Notes: generated from the sequence alone by a model not told the origin. A stretch of DNA of 64,000 nt from JAOUGY01 sp963825585 (GCA_963825585.1 CAWGTX010000009.1:568924-632923); one strand, 5' to 3'; shown: positions 34,313-43,782, counted from the stretch's first letter. Program-made: numbers and translations.

Positions 34313-36325
34313 CTACCCGATCTGACCGGCCATCTCATCGGGGTCGGTCATCGGCAGGTTGCAGGTGAATCCCTCGCACACGAACGCCGATGTCTGCTCG
34401 CCGGTCCATCGGCCGACCAGCAACGGGATGTCCTCACGCCCGTCTGCGGTGACGGCGAGGACGGCGTGAGGTCGGTAGCGCGACCAGAACGCCTCGACGA
34501 AGCGGTCAGGGTCGGGACCCGCCACCGCCACCTCCCGGAGACCGTGGTACATCGAGGCGAGAACGGCGGCAAGGTGGCCGACACCGGCGGGATACCGTTC
34601 CATCAGTACCGCCCCGGCGCTCACGGTGGCCCTGGCGGCGTCGGCGGGCGCCGGGTCACCAGTGAACATGCCCAGCCACATGAGGGCCTCGGCCGCCAGG
34701 GAGTTGCCCGAGGGGAGGGGGTTGTCCAGCTGGTCCTTGGGACGCTTCACCAACGCCTCGGCGTCGACGGCGGTGGTGAAGAACCCGCCGTCGGGGTCGG
34801 CGAACAACTCGGGAATGAGACGGGTGATGCGCGCAGCTGCCTCGAACCACTCGATCTCGCCGGTGGCCTGGTACAGGGTGAACAGTCCGACGGCCATAGA
34901 AGCGTGATCCTCGAGGAACCCGACGATGCGCGCCTCTCCCTGCGACCACGAACGCAGGACCCGACCATCGTCGTTGGTCATTCGATCGAGGATGAACCGG
35001 GCGCACGAGCGGGCGTCCTCGACGAGGTCGGGGCGATCCATCGTGACCCCGGCCTCGGCGAAGGCCCGGATGGCGATTCCGTTCCACGACGCCACCACCT
35101 TGTGGTCGAGTCCGGGGCGCACGCGGTTTCCCCTTGCTGCCAACAGGGCGGCTCGGGCACGATCGAGCGACGCCTTCACGTCATCGGCCGTACGCCCCGT
35201 GAGCTCGGCCACTTCCGTGGCCGTCCGGGCGACGTGGAGGACGTTGGTGCCCTCGAAGTTGCCTGCGTCTGTGACACCGAATGCCAGGAGCGCGACCTCG
35301 AGGTCGTCGGTTCCCACGACGTCGCTCACCTCCTGAGCCGACCAGACGTAGTACCGGCCTTCCTCGCCTTCGGAATCGGCGTCCTCGGCAGAGAAGAAGC
35401 CGCCCTCGGGATGGCGCAGGTCGGTCCGCAGATATTCGAGGGTTTCCTCGGCTATCGCAGCAAACTCCGGACTTCCCAGCTCCCGCCATGCCCACAGATA
35501 GATGCGGGCCAGTTGTGCGTTGTCGTACAGCATCTTCTCGAAGTGGGGGACCAGCCATGTCGAGTCCGTGGAATAGCGGGCAAAGCCACCGCCCAACTGG
35601 TCGTAGATCCCACCCCGGGCCATGGCCACCAGTGTCGCACCCAGCATCTCGGCGGCACGGGGTGCCCATGATTCGTGGGCGATGCGGAGCAGGAACTCGA
35701 GCACGGGTTGTTGGGGAAACTTGGGGGCGGTGCCGAACCCGCTATCCACTGGGTCGAATGCGGCCTCCAGGGCGCGGTACGCCGATTCCAGCACCTCCCG
35801 GCCCGGGAAGGTGCCGCCCACGGGTATGCGGCGGCTGATGGTTTCGGTGAGCCGTCCGGCCTGCTCGGCGATCTCGTGGCGCCGGTTCTCCCATGCGTCG
35901 GTGATCGCCTCGATGACCGATCCGAAGGTCGGCATCTGCCCTCGGGGGCGGTTGGGGAAGTAGGTGCCGGCGTAGAACGGTTCGCCGTCGGATGTGAGCC
36001 ACACCGTCATCGGCCAGCCGCCCCGACCGGTCATGGCCTGCACCGCCTCCATGTAGACGGCATCCACGTCGGGACGTTCCTCCCGATCGACCTTCACGTT
36101 CACGAACCGACGGTTCATGACCTCGGCGGTGGCCTCGTCCTCGAACGACTCGTGGGCCATCACATGGCACCAATGACACGCCGAGTACCCCACCGACAAC
36201 AGGATCGGCACATCACGCTCCCGGGCGGCGGCAAAGGCCTCTTCGCCCCACTCGTACCAATCGACGGGGTTGTCCCGGTGTTGGCGGAGGTAGGGCGATG
36301 TCGAGGCTGCCAGTCGGTTGACCAT
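34313..36325 (-). CDS. DUF255 thioredoxin-domain protein (YyaL/SSP411 family)
   Basis: A 670-residue protein. The N-terminal thioredoxin-like domain has SPYLRQHRDNPVDWYEW, CHWCHVM (C50, C53) and GGWPMTVWLT; the remainder is an (alpha/alpha)6 barrel like that of cellobiose/N-acylglucosamine epimerases, with GGFFSAEDADSEGEEG. This architecture is conserved from bacteria to mammals (SPATA20) but the activity is unknown. The start at 36325 (MVNRLAAS) begins the conserved domain. Confidence 0.9.
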   Translation of the reverse strand: MVNRLAASTSPYLRQHRDNPVDWYEWGEEAFAAARERDVPILLSVGYSACHWCHVMAHESFEDEATAEVMNRRFVNVKVDREERPDVDAVYMEAVQAMTGRGGWPMTVWLTSDGEPFYAGTYFPNRPRGQMPTFGSVIEAITDAWENRRHEIAEQAGRLTETISRRIPVGGTFPGREVLESAYRALEAAFDPVDSGFGTAPKFPQQPVLEFLLRIAHESWAPRAAEMLGATLVAMARGGIYDQLGGGFARYSTDSTWLVPHFEKMLYDNAQLARIYLWAWRELGSPEFAAIAEETLEYLRTDLRHPEGGFFSAEDADSEGEEGRYYVWSAQEVSDVVGTDDLEVALLAFGVTDAGNFEGTNVLHVARTATEVAELTGRTADDVKASLDRARAALLAARGNRVRPGLDHKVVASWNGIAIRAFAEAGVTMDRPDLVEDARSCARFILDRMTNDDGRVLRSWSQGEARIVGFLEDHASMAVGLFTLYQATGEIEWFEAAARITRLIPELFADPDGGFFTTAVDAEALVKRPKDQLDNPLPSGNSLAAEALMWLGMFTGDPAPADAARATVSAGAVLMERYPAGVGHLAAVLASMYHGLREVAVAGPDPDRFVEAFWSRYRPHAVLAVTADGREDIPLLVGRWTGEQTSAFVCEGFTCNLPMTDPDEMAGQIG

Positions 36326-36414
36326 GTGATCGAGTCTGGTCGAATCCGGTTCGCTCCGGGGCCGGCGACCGGTTAACTCCGCCGCCGACCGGGGGAGAGC
36401 GAGGGCGACCGGGT

Positions 36415-37278
36415 TCACTCCTCGCGGGCGAGTGTCGGCTGTCCCAGGCCCTGGGTGAGCCTTCTGCGGGTGCGTGTGATCTCCCAGCAGGCGACGGCGG
36501 CCGCGGCGGCGACATTGAGCGAGTCGACCCCGCCGGTCATGGGGATCGTGGCGACGATGTCGACCGCGTCGAGGACGTCTTCGGAGAGCCCGTGGAACTC
36601 GTTTCCGACCAAGAGTGCCGTCCGGCCGGTTGAGTCGCCGAGGTCGGCCAGATTCACCGAGTCCGCAGCGAGCGCCATGGCCACGGTGGTGTACCCCATG
36701 GTCCGGAGCGATCCGATCGTCTCGACGACGGAGGGCACTCGCGCCCACGGGAACGACAGCGAGGCACCCATCGCCACTCGGAGCGCCCGGCGGTAGAGCG
36801 GGTCACAGGAACCTTCGTCGAGGAGGAGCCCACCGATACCCAGGCCGGCAGCCGATCGGACCATGACACCGAGGTTGGTGGGGTTGGTCACACGTTCGGC
36901 CACCAGCAGCGTATCGGCTGTCGAGGTGACCTCAGAGGCGGCCCGTTCCTGGGGTCGGAGGAAACACGCCAGCGCACCGCGATGGATGTGCATGCCCGTG
37001 ATCGCCACCGCCACCTTCGGTCCCACTGCGAACACCGGGACGGCATCCGGCAACGAGCTCTCGATACCGCTCGGGTGACCAGCCGAACGCAGCATCGAAA
37101 CCGGGGTGAGCCCGGCGGCCAAGGCCCCGCCGATCAGGCGTTCGCCTTCGGCGATGAACAGCGGCCGCAGGCGGGGACTCGACCGTTCGCGGTCGATGCG
37201 GAGCTGATGGTCCCGGAGCCCGAGGTAGACCGCCACTCTCGGATCGGAGGGGTCATCGATGGAGACGAGGTCTGGCAT
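36415..37278 (-). CDS. SpoU/TrmH-family RNA 2'-O-methyltransferase
   Basis: A 287-residue SPOUT methyltransferase. The N-terminal part resembles the substrate-binding domain (RPLFIAEGERLI), and the knot motifs are ERVTNPTNLGVMVRSAAGLG (motif 1), LLVGNEFHGLSE (motif 2) and IPMTGGVDSLNVAAAAAV (motif 3). It probably modifies a ribose in rRNA or tRNA; the target is unknown. The start MPDLVSIDDPSD at 37278 was chosen because a CATACT lies 10 bases upstream and earlier sequence is not protein-like. Confidence 0.9.
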   Translation of the reverse strand: MPDLVSIDDPSDPRVAVYLGLRDHQLRIDRERSSPRLRPLFIAEGERLIGGALAAGLTPVSMLRSAGHPSGIESSLPDAVPVFAVGPKVAVAITGMHIHRGALACFLRPQERAASEVTSTADTLLVAERVTNPTNLGVMVRSAAGLGIGGLLLDEGSCDPLYRRALRVAMGASLSFPWARVPSVVETIGSLRTMGYTTVAMALAADSVNLADLGDSTGRTALLVGNEFHGLSEDVLDAVDIVATIPMTGGVDSLNVAAAAAVACWEITRTRRRLTQGLGQPTLAREE

Positions 37279-37440
37279 GGCACCCGGAAGTATGGTGCCG
37301 AGTCGGCACACTGGGCGGATCGGCGGAACCGAACGAGGCTTGACAATCCACCGCCTGTGGAAAAGTCTGTGGAATAACCTGGGGAAACGGCTGGTTTCCA
37401 ACCGCGAACGGGATCGTGAACATACGGGACAACTGGGGGG

Positions 37441-37469
37441 TTCACAAACGCCCGACCTTCTGTCATAGT
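37441..37469 (+). promoter_or_regulatory. Promoter of the primary-type sigma factor gene
   Basis: TTCACA (five of six consensus bases) and CATAGT (four of six) with exactly 17 bases between, giving a leader of about 115 bases before the GTG at 37593. The preceding 160 bases (37279-37440) hold no gene; they contain TGTGGAAAA and TGTGGAATAA, loosely like DnaA boxes. Confidence 0.55.
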
Positions 37470-37592
37470 GACCCCCCGGGTGACAGACCCGTTCAGCCGT
37501 ACGGCCGTGAGACCGGTTCCTTCGAGGGTTCACTCGGGGGACTTGGGGGCAAGTTCACGACCTCCGGGTAGCGATATGGAGGATCACACATC

Positions 37593-38582
37593 GTGACGTC
37601 TGCCGAGCCGCGTCGAGATGCCAAAGAGAAGACCACGCGTAAGTCCGTCGTCAGCAAGCTGACGGACGAGCGCGGTCGTCTCACCACGGACCTCGTCTCC
37701 CAGTACCTCACCGCCATCGGCGAATATGACCTCCTCACCGCCGAGCAGGAAGTAGAACTCGCTCAGATGATCGAGACCGGCGAACAGGCCGGGATTCGAC
37801 TGGAGAAGGGCGACTTCAAGGACAAGAAGGCAGAGATCGAGCTGCGCCGCCAGGAGCGCAAAGGCCGTGAGGCCAAGGACGCCTTCCTGACCGCCAACCT
37901 GCGTCTCGTCGTCGCCAACGCCCGTCGGTACGCCAACACGTCGGGAATCGACTTCCTCGACCTCATCCAGGAGGGCAACCTGGGTCTCATCCGCGCGGTC
38001 GAGAAGTTCGACTGGCGCAAGGGATTCAAGTTCTCCACCTATGCCACGTGGTGGATCCGTCAGGCGATCACCCGTGCCATCGCCGACAAGTCCCGCACGG
38101 TCCGGATCCCGGTCCACCTCCACGACACGCTGGCGGCCGTTCGTGCCGCCCAGGCCAGCCTCAAGGCCGAGCTCGGACGCGATCCGCGTCCCGAGGAGAT
38201 CGCCGAGGAAGCCGGCGTCACCGTCGACAAGGTCGAGCTTGCGCTCGGCGTCGCCGACACCGTGTCGCTCGAGCAGCCCGTCGGTGAGGATGGCGCCCAG
38301 CTCGGAGACTTCATCGAGGACGAAGACGCCGCCGACCCGGTGCAGATCACCGAGGAGATGGACGTCGCCGACTCGCTCCGCAAGTCGATCGACCGTCTGC
38401 CTCAGCGGGAGGGACGCATCCTGGCCCTCCGCTACGGGTTCTACGACGGCGTACCCCGCACGCTCGAGGAGATCGGCGAGGAGTTCAATCTGACGCGCGA
38501 GCGCATCCGCCAGCTCGAGAAGCTGGCGCTGTGCCGTCTGCGTCATCCCTCGTTCGGGATCCGCGAGCAGGACCTGATCTAG
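37593..38582 (+). CDS. Sigma-70 RNA polymerase sigma factor (primary/SigA-SigB type)
   Basis: A 329-residue sigma factor with all core regions: 1.2 (DLVSQYLTAIGEYDLLTAEQ), 2 (NLRLVVANARRYANTSGIDF, DLIQEGNLGLIRAVEKFD, FKFSTYATWWIRQAITRA), 3 (SRTVRIPVHLHDT) and 4 (GVPRTLEEIGEEFNLTRERIRQLE). The short N-terminus without a long region 1.1 resembles group 2 or minimal group 1 factors; without a second one for comparison I cannot call it the housekeeping factor. GGAG stands upstream of the GTG. A strong terminator follows. Confidence 0.92.
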   Translation: MTSAEPRRDAKEKTTRKSVVSKLTDERGRLTTDLVSQYLTAIGEYDLLTAEQEVELAQMIETGEQAGIRLEKGDFKDKKAEIELRRQERKGREAKDAFLTANLRLVVANARRYANTSGIDFLDLIQEGNLGLIRAVEKFDWRKGFKFSTYATWWIRQAITRAIADKSRTVRIPVHLHDTLAAVRAAQASLKAELGRDPRPEEIAEEAGVTVDKVELALGVADTVSLEQPVGEDGAQLGDFIEDEDAADPVQITEEMDVADSLRKSIDRLPQREGRILALRYGFYDGVPRTLEEIGEEFNLTRERIRQLEKLALCRLRHPSFGIREQDLI

Positions 38583-38612
38583 GTCTCGTCAGCCCCGTTC
38601 GACAGAATGAAG

Positions 38613-38640
38613 AAGCGGCCGCCCATCGGGGCGGCCGCTT
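38613..38640 (+). terminator. Terminator after the sigma factor gene
   Basis: AAGCGGCCGCCC and its exact complement form a 12-bp stem with loop ATCG, 31 bases after the stop codon. Confidence 0.8.
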
Positions 38641-38728
38641 TCGTAGCCGCCATGATCGCTGTCCGGGTGTGGTGACGTTCGTGCGGCACGGAGGGCCGTC
38701 CGCCTCTGCTTCTGCGGTGATGGTCCTG

Positions 38729-38734
38729 TACGGT
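38729..38734 (+). promoter_or_regulatory. -10 element of the CBS-domain gene
   Basis: TACGGT ends 7 bases before the ATG at 38742. Confidence 0.5.
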
Positions 38735-38741
38735 TCACGTC

Positions 38742-39188
38742 ATGAGGCTCCAAGACCTGGTGGGAGGCACCGCACACGTGTGCGGGCCGGACACGACCAT
38801 CGAAGATGCGGCAGCGGCGATGAGCGCCAGCGGGCATGGATCGCTCGGGGTGGTGGAAGGAGGCGCTCTCGTGGGGGTCGTGACCGAGCGCGACCTGGTG
38901 CGGGCGCTGGGGGCCGGACACGGGGCCGGTGACCTGGTACGCCGATGGATGACGCCCGATCCCGACGTGTTCGACCCAGGGGTCGATGTGTTCGAGGCGG
39001 CGCAGTGGCTCCTCGAGTCCGGATACCGGCATCTACCGGTGGTCTCCGATGGTGGCCGTCTCCTCGGGGTGGTGTCTGTCACCGACGTCCTGTCGGGGGT
39101 CCTCGACTCCATCGATGAGGATGTCGAGGACGACCCGACTTCGGACCCGGGTGCGACACCCGGGTTGGCACCGGCGTCGGGTTCCTGA
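38742..39188 (+). CDS. CBS-domain pair protein
   Basis: A 148-residue protein made of two CBS motifs: GPDTTIEDAAAAMSASGHGS with VTERDLVRAL, then GVDVFEAAQWLLESGYRHLP with VVSVTDVLSGVL, and an acidic C-terminal tail. CBS pairs bind adenine nucleotides and regulate partner proteins; the partner here is unknown. Confidence 0.88.
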   Translation: MRLQDLVGGTAHVCGPDTTIEDAAAAMSASGHGSLGVVEGGALVGVVTERDLVRALGAGHGAGDLVRRWMTPDPDVFDPGVDVFEAAQWLLESGYRHLPVVSDGGRLLGVVSVTDVLSGVLDSIDEDVEDDPTSDPGATPGLAPASGS

Positions 39189-39308
39189 TCGTCGGCCGGA
39201 GGCGCACGATCCGGTCGAAGGTAGCGCCCGAGTGGTCGAATCGTTCGAAGTTGACCGTCCGGTGACACGCCGGCGACGGCCTGGCGGGCATCAGCCGATT
39301 CTCAACGC

Positions 39309-39314
39309 TATCGT
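39309..39314 (+). promoter_or_regulatory. -10 element of livH
   Basis: TATCGT ends 8 bases before the GTG at 39323. Confidence 0.5.
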
Positions 39315-39322
39315 CCCCGCCC

Positions 39323-40726
39323 GTGAGTCAACTGGGAGTCATCGCAGCACGCATCCGGCCGCACGGTCGCATGCGTAGATTGCTCGGAGCGGTGCTTCTG
39401 TTCGGATCGTTGGTGGCGTTGGTTCCGTTGCCCGTGTTGGGGCAGGAGGCCGAAACCGGGGTGCGGGTTCGTCTCCAGTATCCGGACGAGGCTTCGGGGG
39501 GCAATGTGCCCGCAGTGGGTGTCGGATTCACGGTCGCGGCCGAGGACGGCACGGTCGCCGGCTCCGGCGTCACCGACGGCGAAGGGGTGTTCTTCCTACC
39601 GATCGAGGAGCCGGGCACCTACACCATCAGCATCGATCCGACCACCCTGCCGGATGGCGTCGGTCTCACGAACCCCGATAGGGCCACTGCCACGGTCACA
39701 GTCGACAACGGGAACGTCGCTTCCGCCCTGTTCGGGCTTCAGGCCGGCGAGGCCACCGGTGAGGTGGACTCCGGCGGAATCACAGGGCGCGCCTTCGCCC
39801 AACGCATCCTCGACGGCCTCAAGCTGGGCTTGTTCCTGGCGATGGGCGCCATCGGTCTGTCGCTCATCTTCGGCACCACCGGGCTCACCAACTTCGCCCA
39901 CGGTGAGCTGATCACGTGGGGCATGCTGGGCGCATTCTTCTTCAATGTGTACGGGCTCGTCGGGGCATTCCCGTTCAACCGGTTCATGGAGGGCTGGCCC
40001 GCCCCCTTCGGTCAAGGGGTCGATCTGATCATCGCCAGTGTGTTCGCCATCCTGCTCGGCGTCGGATTCGGCTGGCTCTCGGACGCCGCCGTGTTCGCCC
40101 CGCTCCGACGGCGCGGCACCGGTCTCATCGCCCAGATGGTCATCACCATCGGACTCGGACTACTGCTCAGGTACGTGTTCCTGTTCATCTTCGGCGGGAG
40201 CAGTCGATTCTTCGTGTCCTACGCCGGGCAGCGGGAAACCATCACCATCCTCGGAGCAACCATCTCGCCCAAGGACCTCATCGCCATGGTGGTGTCGGTC
40301 CTGGCGCTCGTCGCGATCGGCCTCGTCCTACAACGCACCCGCTTCGGCCGGGCCATGCGAGCGGTGGCGGACAACCGGGATCTCGCCTCGTCGACCGGTA
40401 TCGACGTTCAGCGAGTCATTCGTCAGGTGTGGATGGCGGCGGGTGGGCTCTCCGCATTGGGCGGCGTCTTCCTCGGCCAGTCGGACCAGGTGATCTGGGA
40501 CGGCGGCAACAAGAACCTGCTCCTCATCTTCGCCAGCGTGACGCTCGGAGGGCTGGGGACGGCCTACGGGGCCTTGGTGGGAGCGATCCTGGTTGGGCTC
40601 GGGATCCAGCTGTCGACCCTGTTCATCCCGGTCGAGCTGAAGAATGTGGGAGCCTTGTTGCTGATGATTCTGGTGCTTCTGGTACGCCCACAGGGCGTGA
40701 TGGGCAGGAAGGAGCGGATCGGATGA
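39323..40726 (+). CDS. livH: Branched-chain amino acid ABC permease LivH with added N-terminal domain
   Basis: A 467-residue permease. The last 300 residues are a LivH: LGLFLAMGAIGLSLIFGTTG, NFAHGELITWG (family signature) and a C-terminus VRPQGVMGRKERIG. Ahead of it are a signal-peptide-like stretch (LLGAVLLFGSLVALVPLPVLG) and about 110 residues of beta-rich, carboxypeptidase-regulatory/Ig-like sequence (VGFTVAAEDGTVAGSGVTDG...). LivH proteins usually have about 300 residues and lack this domain. It begins the livHMGF operon; start chosen from the leaderless-type promoter. Confidence 0.88.
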   Translation: MSQLGVIAARIRPHGRMRRLLGAVLLFGSLVALVPLPVLGQEAETGVRVRLQYPDEASGGNVPAVGVGFTVAAEDGTVAGSGVTDGEGVFFLPIEEPGTYTISIDPTTLPDGVGLTNPDRATATVTVDNGNVASALFGLQAGEATGEVDSGGITGRAFAQRILDGLKLGLFLAMGAIGLSLIFGTTGLTNFAHGELITWGMLGAFFFNVYGLVGAFPFNRFMEGWPAPFGQGVDLIIASVFAILLGVGFGWLSDAAVFAPLRRRGTGLIAQMVITIGLGLLLRYVFLFIFGGSSRFFVSYAGQRETITILGATISPKDLIAMVVSVLALVAIGLVLQRTRFGRAMRAVADNRDLASSTGIDVQRVIRQVWMAAGGLSALGGVFLGQSDQVIWDGGNKNLLLIFASVTLGGLGTAYGALVGAILVGLGIQLSTLFIPVELKNVGALLLMILVLLVRPQGVMGRKERIG

Positions 40727-41712
40727 CGCTGGTGCTTGCCGACATCGACTGGGGCATCCTCACCCAGCTCACCGTCTCCGGATTCATCGGGTTCGAGGCG
40801 ATGGTCTACGCCATGGCCGCCATCGGTCTCAACATCCACTTCGGGTACACGGGTCTCCTGAACTTCGGTCATGTGGGTTTCATGGCCCTGGGTGGGTACG
40901 GGGTCGGGATCTCGATCGTCACCTGGCAGTTGAACCCAGCCCTTGCGATTCTCGTTGGTGTGCTGTTCGCCATCGTGCTGGCGCTGTTGCTGGGGGCTCC
41001 CACGCTGCGCCTGCGCGCCGACTATCTCGCCATCGTGACGATCGCGGCTTCCGAGGTGGTGCGGATCTTCGCCCGCTCCACCAGCCTGAGATCGATCACT
41101 CGGGGAGCGGAAGGACTCAACGAGTTCGCCGGCGCCTACTACGCCCTCAGTCCATTCACGGGCGATCGGTGTGCCTGGGGGCCGTTCTTCTTCACTTGTA
41201 ACCAGTTGTTCGTGACGATCGTCGGATGGATCGTGAACCTGTTGTTGGTGTTCCTGGTGTGGCAGCTGATGCGGTCGCCCTGGGGGCGGGTGCTCAAGGC
41301 GATTCGCGAGGATGAGGACGCCGCCCGTGCACTCGGCAAGAGCGCCTTCTCGTTCAAACTCCAATCGTTGGTCATCGGAGGGGCGATCGGCGGGATGGCC
41401 GGCATCTTCCAGGTGATCGGCAAGTCGTCGGTTCAGCCCGACACGTTCGTACCGCCCATCACCTTCATCATCTGGACGGTGCTGATTCTGGGCGGCGCCG
41501 GGCGGGTGTGGTCGCCCATCGTCGGGTCGATGATCTTCTGGGGGGTCATCAACTTCATCGAGACGCTGTTGCGCCAGGTGGTCCCATCCACCACCCTCCC
41601 CATCGGGCAGCTCCGATTCATGCTCGTCGGTGTCTTCCTCATCCTGCTGATGACCTTCCGGCCACAGGGAATCTTCGGGTCGAGAGAGGAGATGGCGCTC
41701 AGTGCCCGGTAG
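40723..41712 (+). CDS. livM: Branched-chain amino acid ABC permease LivM
   Basis: A 329-residue inner-membrane permease with about nine helices. FGYTGLLNFGHVGFMALGGYG and GAPTLRLRADYLAIVTIAASE are the LivM signatures, and FRPQGIFGSREE closes it. ATG at 40723 overlaps the livH stop (ATGA), indicating coupling. It pairs with LivH to form the membrane channel for branched-chain or related amino acids, amides or urea. Confidence 0.92.
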   Translation: MTLVLADIDWGILTQLTVSGFIGFEAMVYAMAAIGLNIHFGYTGLLNFGHVGFMALGGYGVGISIVTWQLNPALAILVGVLFAIVLALLLGAPTLRLRADYLAIVTIAASEVVRIFARSTSLRSITRGAEGLNEFAGAYYALSPFTGDRCAWGPFFFTCNQLFVTIVGWIVNLLLVFLVWQLMRSPWGRVLKAIREDEDAARALGKSAFSFKLQSLVIGGAIGGMAGIFQVIGKSSVQPDTFVPPITFIIWTVLILGGAGRVWSPIVGSMIFWGVINFIETLLRQVVPSTTLPIGQLRFMLVGVFLILLMTFRPQGIFGSREEMALSAR

Positions 41713-42598
41713 CGACGAGCTCTCGTCGGTCGCGCACGTCCCAGGCGTGGCCAAGCCCGATCCGATCCTGGTGGTGGACGGCATCCGCCGCCAGTTCGGA
41801 GGGCTGACCGCAGTCGACGTGAACCATCTCGAGGTCCAGCGGGGTGTGATCACCGCGCTCATCGGTCCAAACGGCGCCGGCAAGACGACCTTCTTCAACC
41901 TGTTGACCGGATTCGACCAACCCGACGCCGGATCGAAGAGGTTCAACGGGCAGTCGATCGATGGGGTGGCGCCACATCAGCTCGCTCGGAAGGGCCTGGT
42001 CCGCACCTTCCAGCTGACGAAGTCGCTCACGCTGCTCACGGTGATCGACAACATGAAGCTGGGCGCCAAGGGCCAGAAAGGGGAGCGGCTGCTTCCCAGT
42101 CTCGTACCAGGCATCTGGCGGGCCGAGGAGAAGGAGATCGAGGCCCGGGCGGACGAGCTGCTGAAACGCTTCAAGCTCGACCACATGCGTGAGCAGTTCG
42201 CCGGCACGCTTTCGGGTGGCCAGCGCAAACTGTTGGAGATGGCGCGAGCCCTCATGTCGGCTCCCGATCTCATCTGCCTCGACGAACCGATGGCCGGGGT
42301 CAACCCTGCCCTCACCCAATCGCTGCTCGAGCACGTCAAGAGCCTCCGTGAAGAGGGCATCAGCGTCATCTTCGTGGAGCACGACATGGATGTTGTCCGG
42401 GACATCTCGGACTGGGTGGTCGTGATGGCGGAAGGGAAAGTGATCGCCGAAGGCACCCACGAGACGATCGGCAAGAACCAGGCCGTGATCGACGCCTACC
42501 TCGGTGCTCACCATGATGCACCGCTCACCCTCGAGGAAGAACAGCAGCAGCTGGCCGACGATGCCAAGATATTGGGAGAAGGGTGGCCCGACGCATGA
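41702..42598 (+). CDS. livG: Branched-chain amino acid ABC transporter ATPase LivG
   Basis: A 298-residue ATPase. Walker A is GPNGAGKTT, the Q-loop TFQLTKSLTLL, the signature LSGGQRKLLE, Walker B LICLDEPMAGV, and the H-loop IFVEHDMDVV. The C-terminal helix region typical of LivG is present, with an extra Glu/Gln-rich tail. GTG start 11 bases inside livM. It drives transport together with LivF. Confidence 0.93.
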   Translation: MPGSDELSSVAHVPGVAKPDPILVVDGIRRQFGGLTAVDVNHLEVQRGVITALIGPNGAGKTTFFNLLTGFDQPDAGSKRFNGQSIDGVAPHQLARKGLVRTFQLTKSLTLLTVIDNMKLGAKGQKGERLLPSLVPGIWRAEEKEIEARADELLKRFKLDHMREQFAGTLSGGQRKLLEMARALMSAPDLICLDEPMAGVNPALTQSLLEHVKSLREEGISVIFVEHDMDVVRDISDWVVVMAEGKVIAEGTHETIGKNQAVIDAYLGAHHDAPLTLEEEQQQLADDAKILGEGWPDA

Positions 42599-43329
42599 GC
42601 GACCTGCAGTCGGTGATCAGCCTCAGGGAAGTAGTCGCCGGGTACATCCCCGAGGTCAACATCCTCAACGGCGTCAACATGGAGGTGGCTCCCGGGGAGT
42701 TGATCGCCATCATCGGACCCAACGGCGCCGGCAAATCCACCATGCTCAAGTCGCTGTTCGGGCTCATCCCGGTTCGATCCGGTGAAGTCAACTACAACGG
42801 CGAGGACATCACCCGACTCAAGGCGCACGAGCTGGTCCAACGCGGGATCGGTTACGTCCCCCAGAACAACAATGTGTTCCCGAGTCTCAGCATCGCCGAG
42901 AACCTCGAAATGGGTGTCTTCCTCGCACCGAAGAAGTACACCGAACGCCTCGCCTTCGTCACCGAGCTGTTCCCCCGACTCGGCGAGCGCCTCAAACAAC
43001 GCGCCGGTTCGCTGTCGGGTGGCGAACGTCAGATGCTGGCGATGGGCCGGGCCCTCATGATGGACCCGAAGGTCCTCTTGCTCGACGAGCCATCCGCAGG
43101 TCTGTCACCCGCCCTCCAGGACCAGGTGTTCATCCGAACCCGCCAGATCAACCGCACCGGCGTCGCCGTGATCATGGTCGAGCAAAACGCCCGCCGCTGT
43201 CTCCAGATATGCGATCGCGGCTACGTCCTCGATCAGGGTCGGAACGCCTACACCGACACCGGCGAAGCCCTCCTCAAAGACCCCAAAGTGATCGAGCTAT
43301 ACCTCGGGACGTTGGCGCAAGTGGATTGA
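42595..43329 (+). CDS. livF: Branched-chain amino acid ABC transporter ATPase LivF
   Basis: A 244-residue ATPase with Walker A GPNGAGKST, Q-loop YVPQNNNVFPSL (a LivF-type YVPQ), signature LSGGERQML, Walker B VLLLDEPSAGLSP and H-loop IMVEQNARRC. ATG at 42595 overlaps the livG stop. It ends the operon; a heptamer array begins directly after its stop codon. Confidence 0.93.
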   Translation: MSDLQSVISLREVVAGYIPEVNILNGVNMEVAPGELIAIIGPNGAGKSTMLKSLFGLIPVRSGEVNYNGEDITRLKAHELVQRGIGYVPQNNNVFPSLSIAENLEMGVFLAPKKYTERLAFVTELFPRLGERLKQRAGSLSGGERQMLAMGRALMMDPKVLLLDEPSAGLSPALQDQVFIRTRQINRTGVAVIMVEQNARRCLQICDRGYVLDQGRNAYTDTGEALLKDPKVIELYLGTLAQVD

Positions 43330-43417
43330 GGGGCGAGGAGCGAGGAGCCGGAGCAGACAGTCCGAAGTCCGACGCAACACGCAACACGTGGGAACGTCCG
43401 GCGCAGCACGCGGGCCG
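43330..43417. repeat. Left heptamer array of the first four-helix element
   Basis: 7-bp-period units GCGAGGA x2, GTCCGAA/GTCCGAC and GCAACAC x2, followed by GTGGGAACGTCCGGCGCAGC. GCAACAC is the exact reverse complement of the GTGTTGC unit of the array on the other side of the four-helix gene, so the two arrays are inverted relative to each other. Confidence 0.75.
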
Positions 43418-43439
43418 TGTGCCTCGGCGGCACAGGTGG

Positions 43440-43781
43440 TCAGGCCAGCTTTCGCTTGAGACTGATGAGCATCGCTCGGACCGCTTCACAGCTATCGGAG
43501 AGTGCGCGGTGCTCGGTATCGTCGAGGAAGCCGAGCTCACGTGCGATCGTCAGCTGGAACAACAGCTCACGCACCGAGCCAACGGCGATGTCGACGAAGC
43601 GAGCGAACTCCTTGTCGGTGTTTCGCCCGCACCCCTCGGCGATGTTGGAGCCGACAGAGACGGCGCTGCGGCGCATTTGTTGGACCAGTGCCAGTTGTTC
43701 CGTGCGGGGGAATCGAGCTGTCGCCCGATACACCCCGACGGCAAGCTCGCGGGCGCGTTCTTCGACTCTGAGGTTCTCCAT
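43440..43781 (-). CDS. Four-helix-bundle protein (S23/Avd-like family)
   Basis: A 113-residue all-helical protein with the signature of the TIGR02436/S23 family: RELAVGVYRATARFPRTEQ, ALVQQMRRSAVSVGSNIAEG, then FVDIAVGSVRELLFQL and ARELGFLDD. Relatives include proteins coded in 23S rRNA intervening sequences and Avd of diversity-generating retroelements; they form basic oligomers and can bind nucleic acid. No reverse transcriptase is present. The gene lies between inverted heptamer arrays, inserted between livF and livK. The start ATG at 43781 is followed by a palindrome upstream. Confidence 0.85.
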   Translation of the reverse strand: MENLRVEERARELAVGVYRATARFPRTEQLALVQQMRRSAVSVGSNIAEGCGRNTDKEFARFVDIAVGSVRELLFQLTIARELGFLDDTEHRALSDSCEAVRAMLISLKRKLA

Positions 43782-43782
43782 G

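Noticed and set aside
37338..37385. DnaA-box cluster or origin before the sigma gene
   Set aside because: Only two imperfect TGTGGA-type sequences, no dna gen or AT-rich unwinding region nearby.
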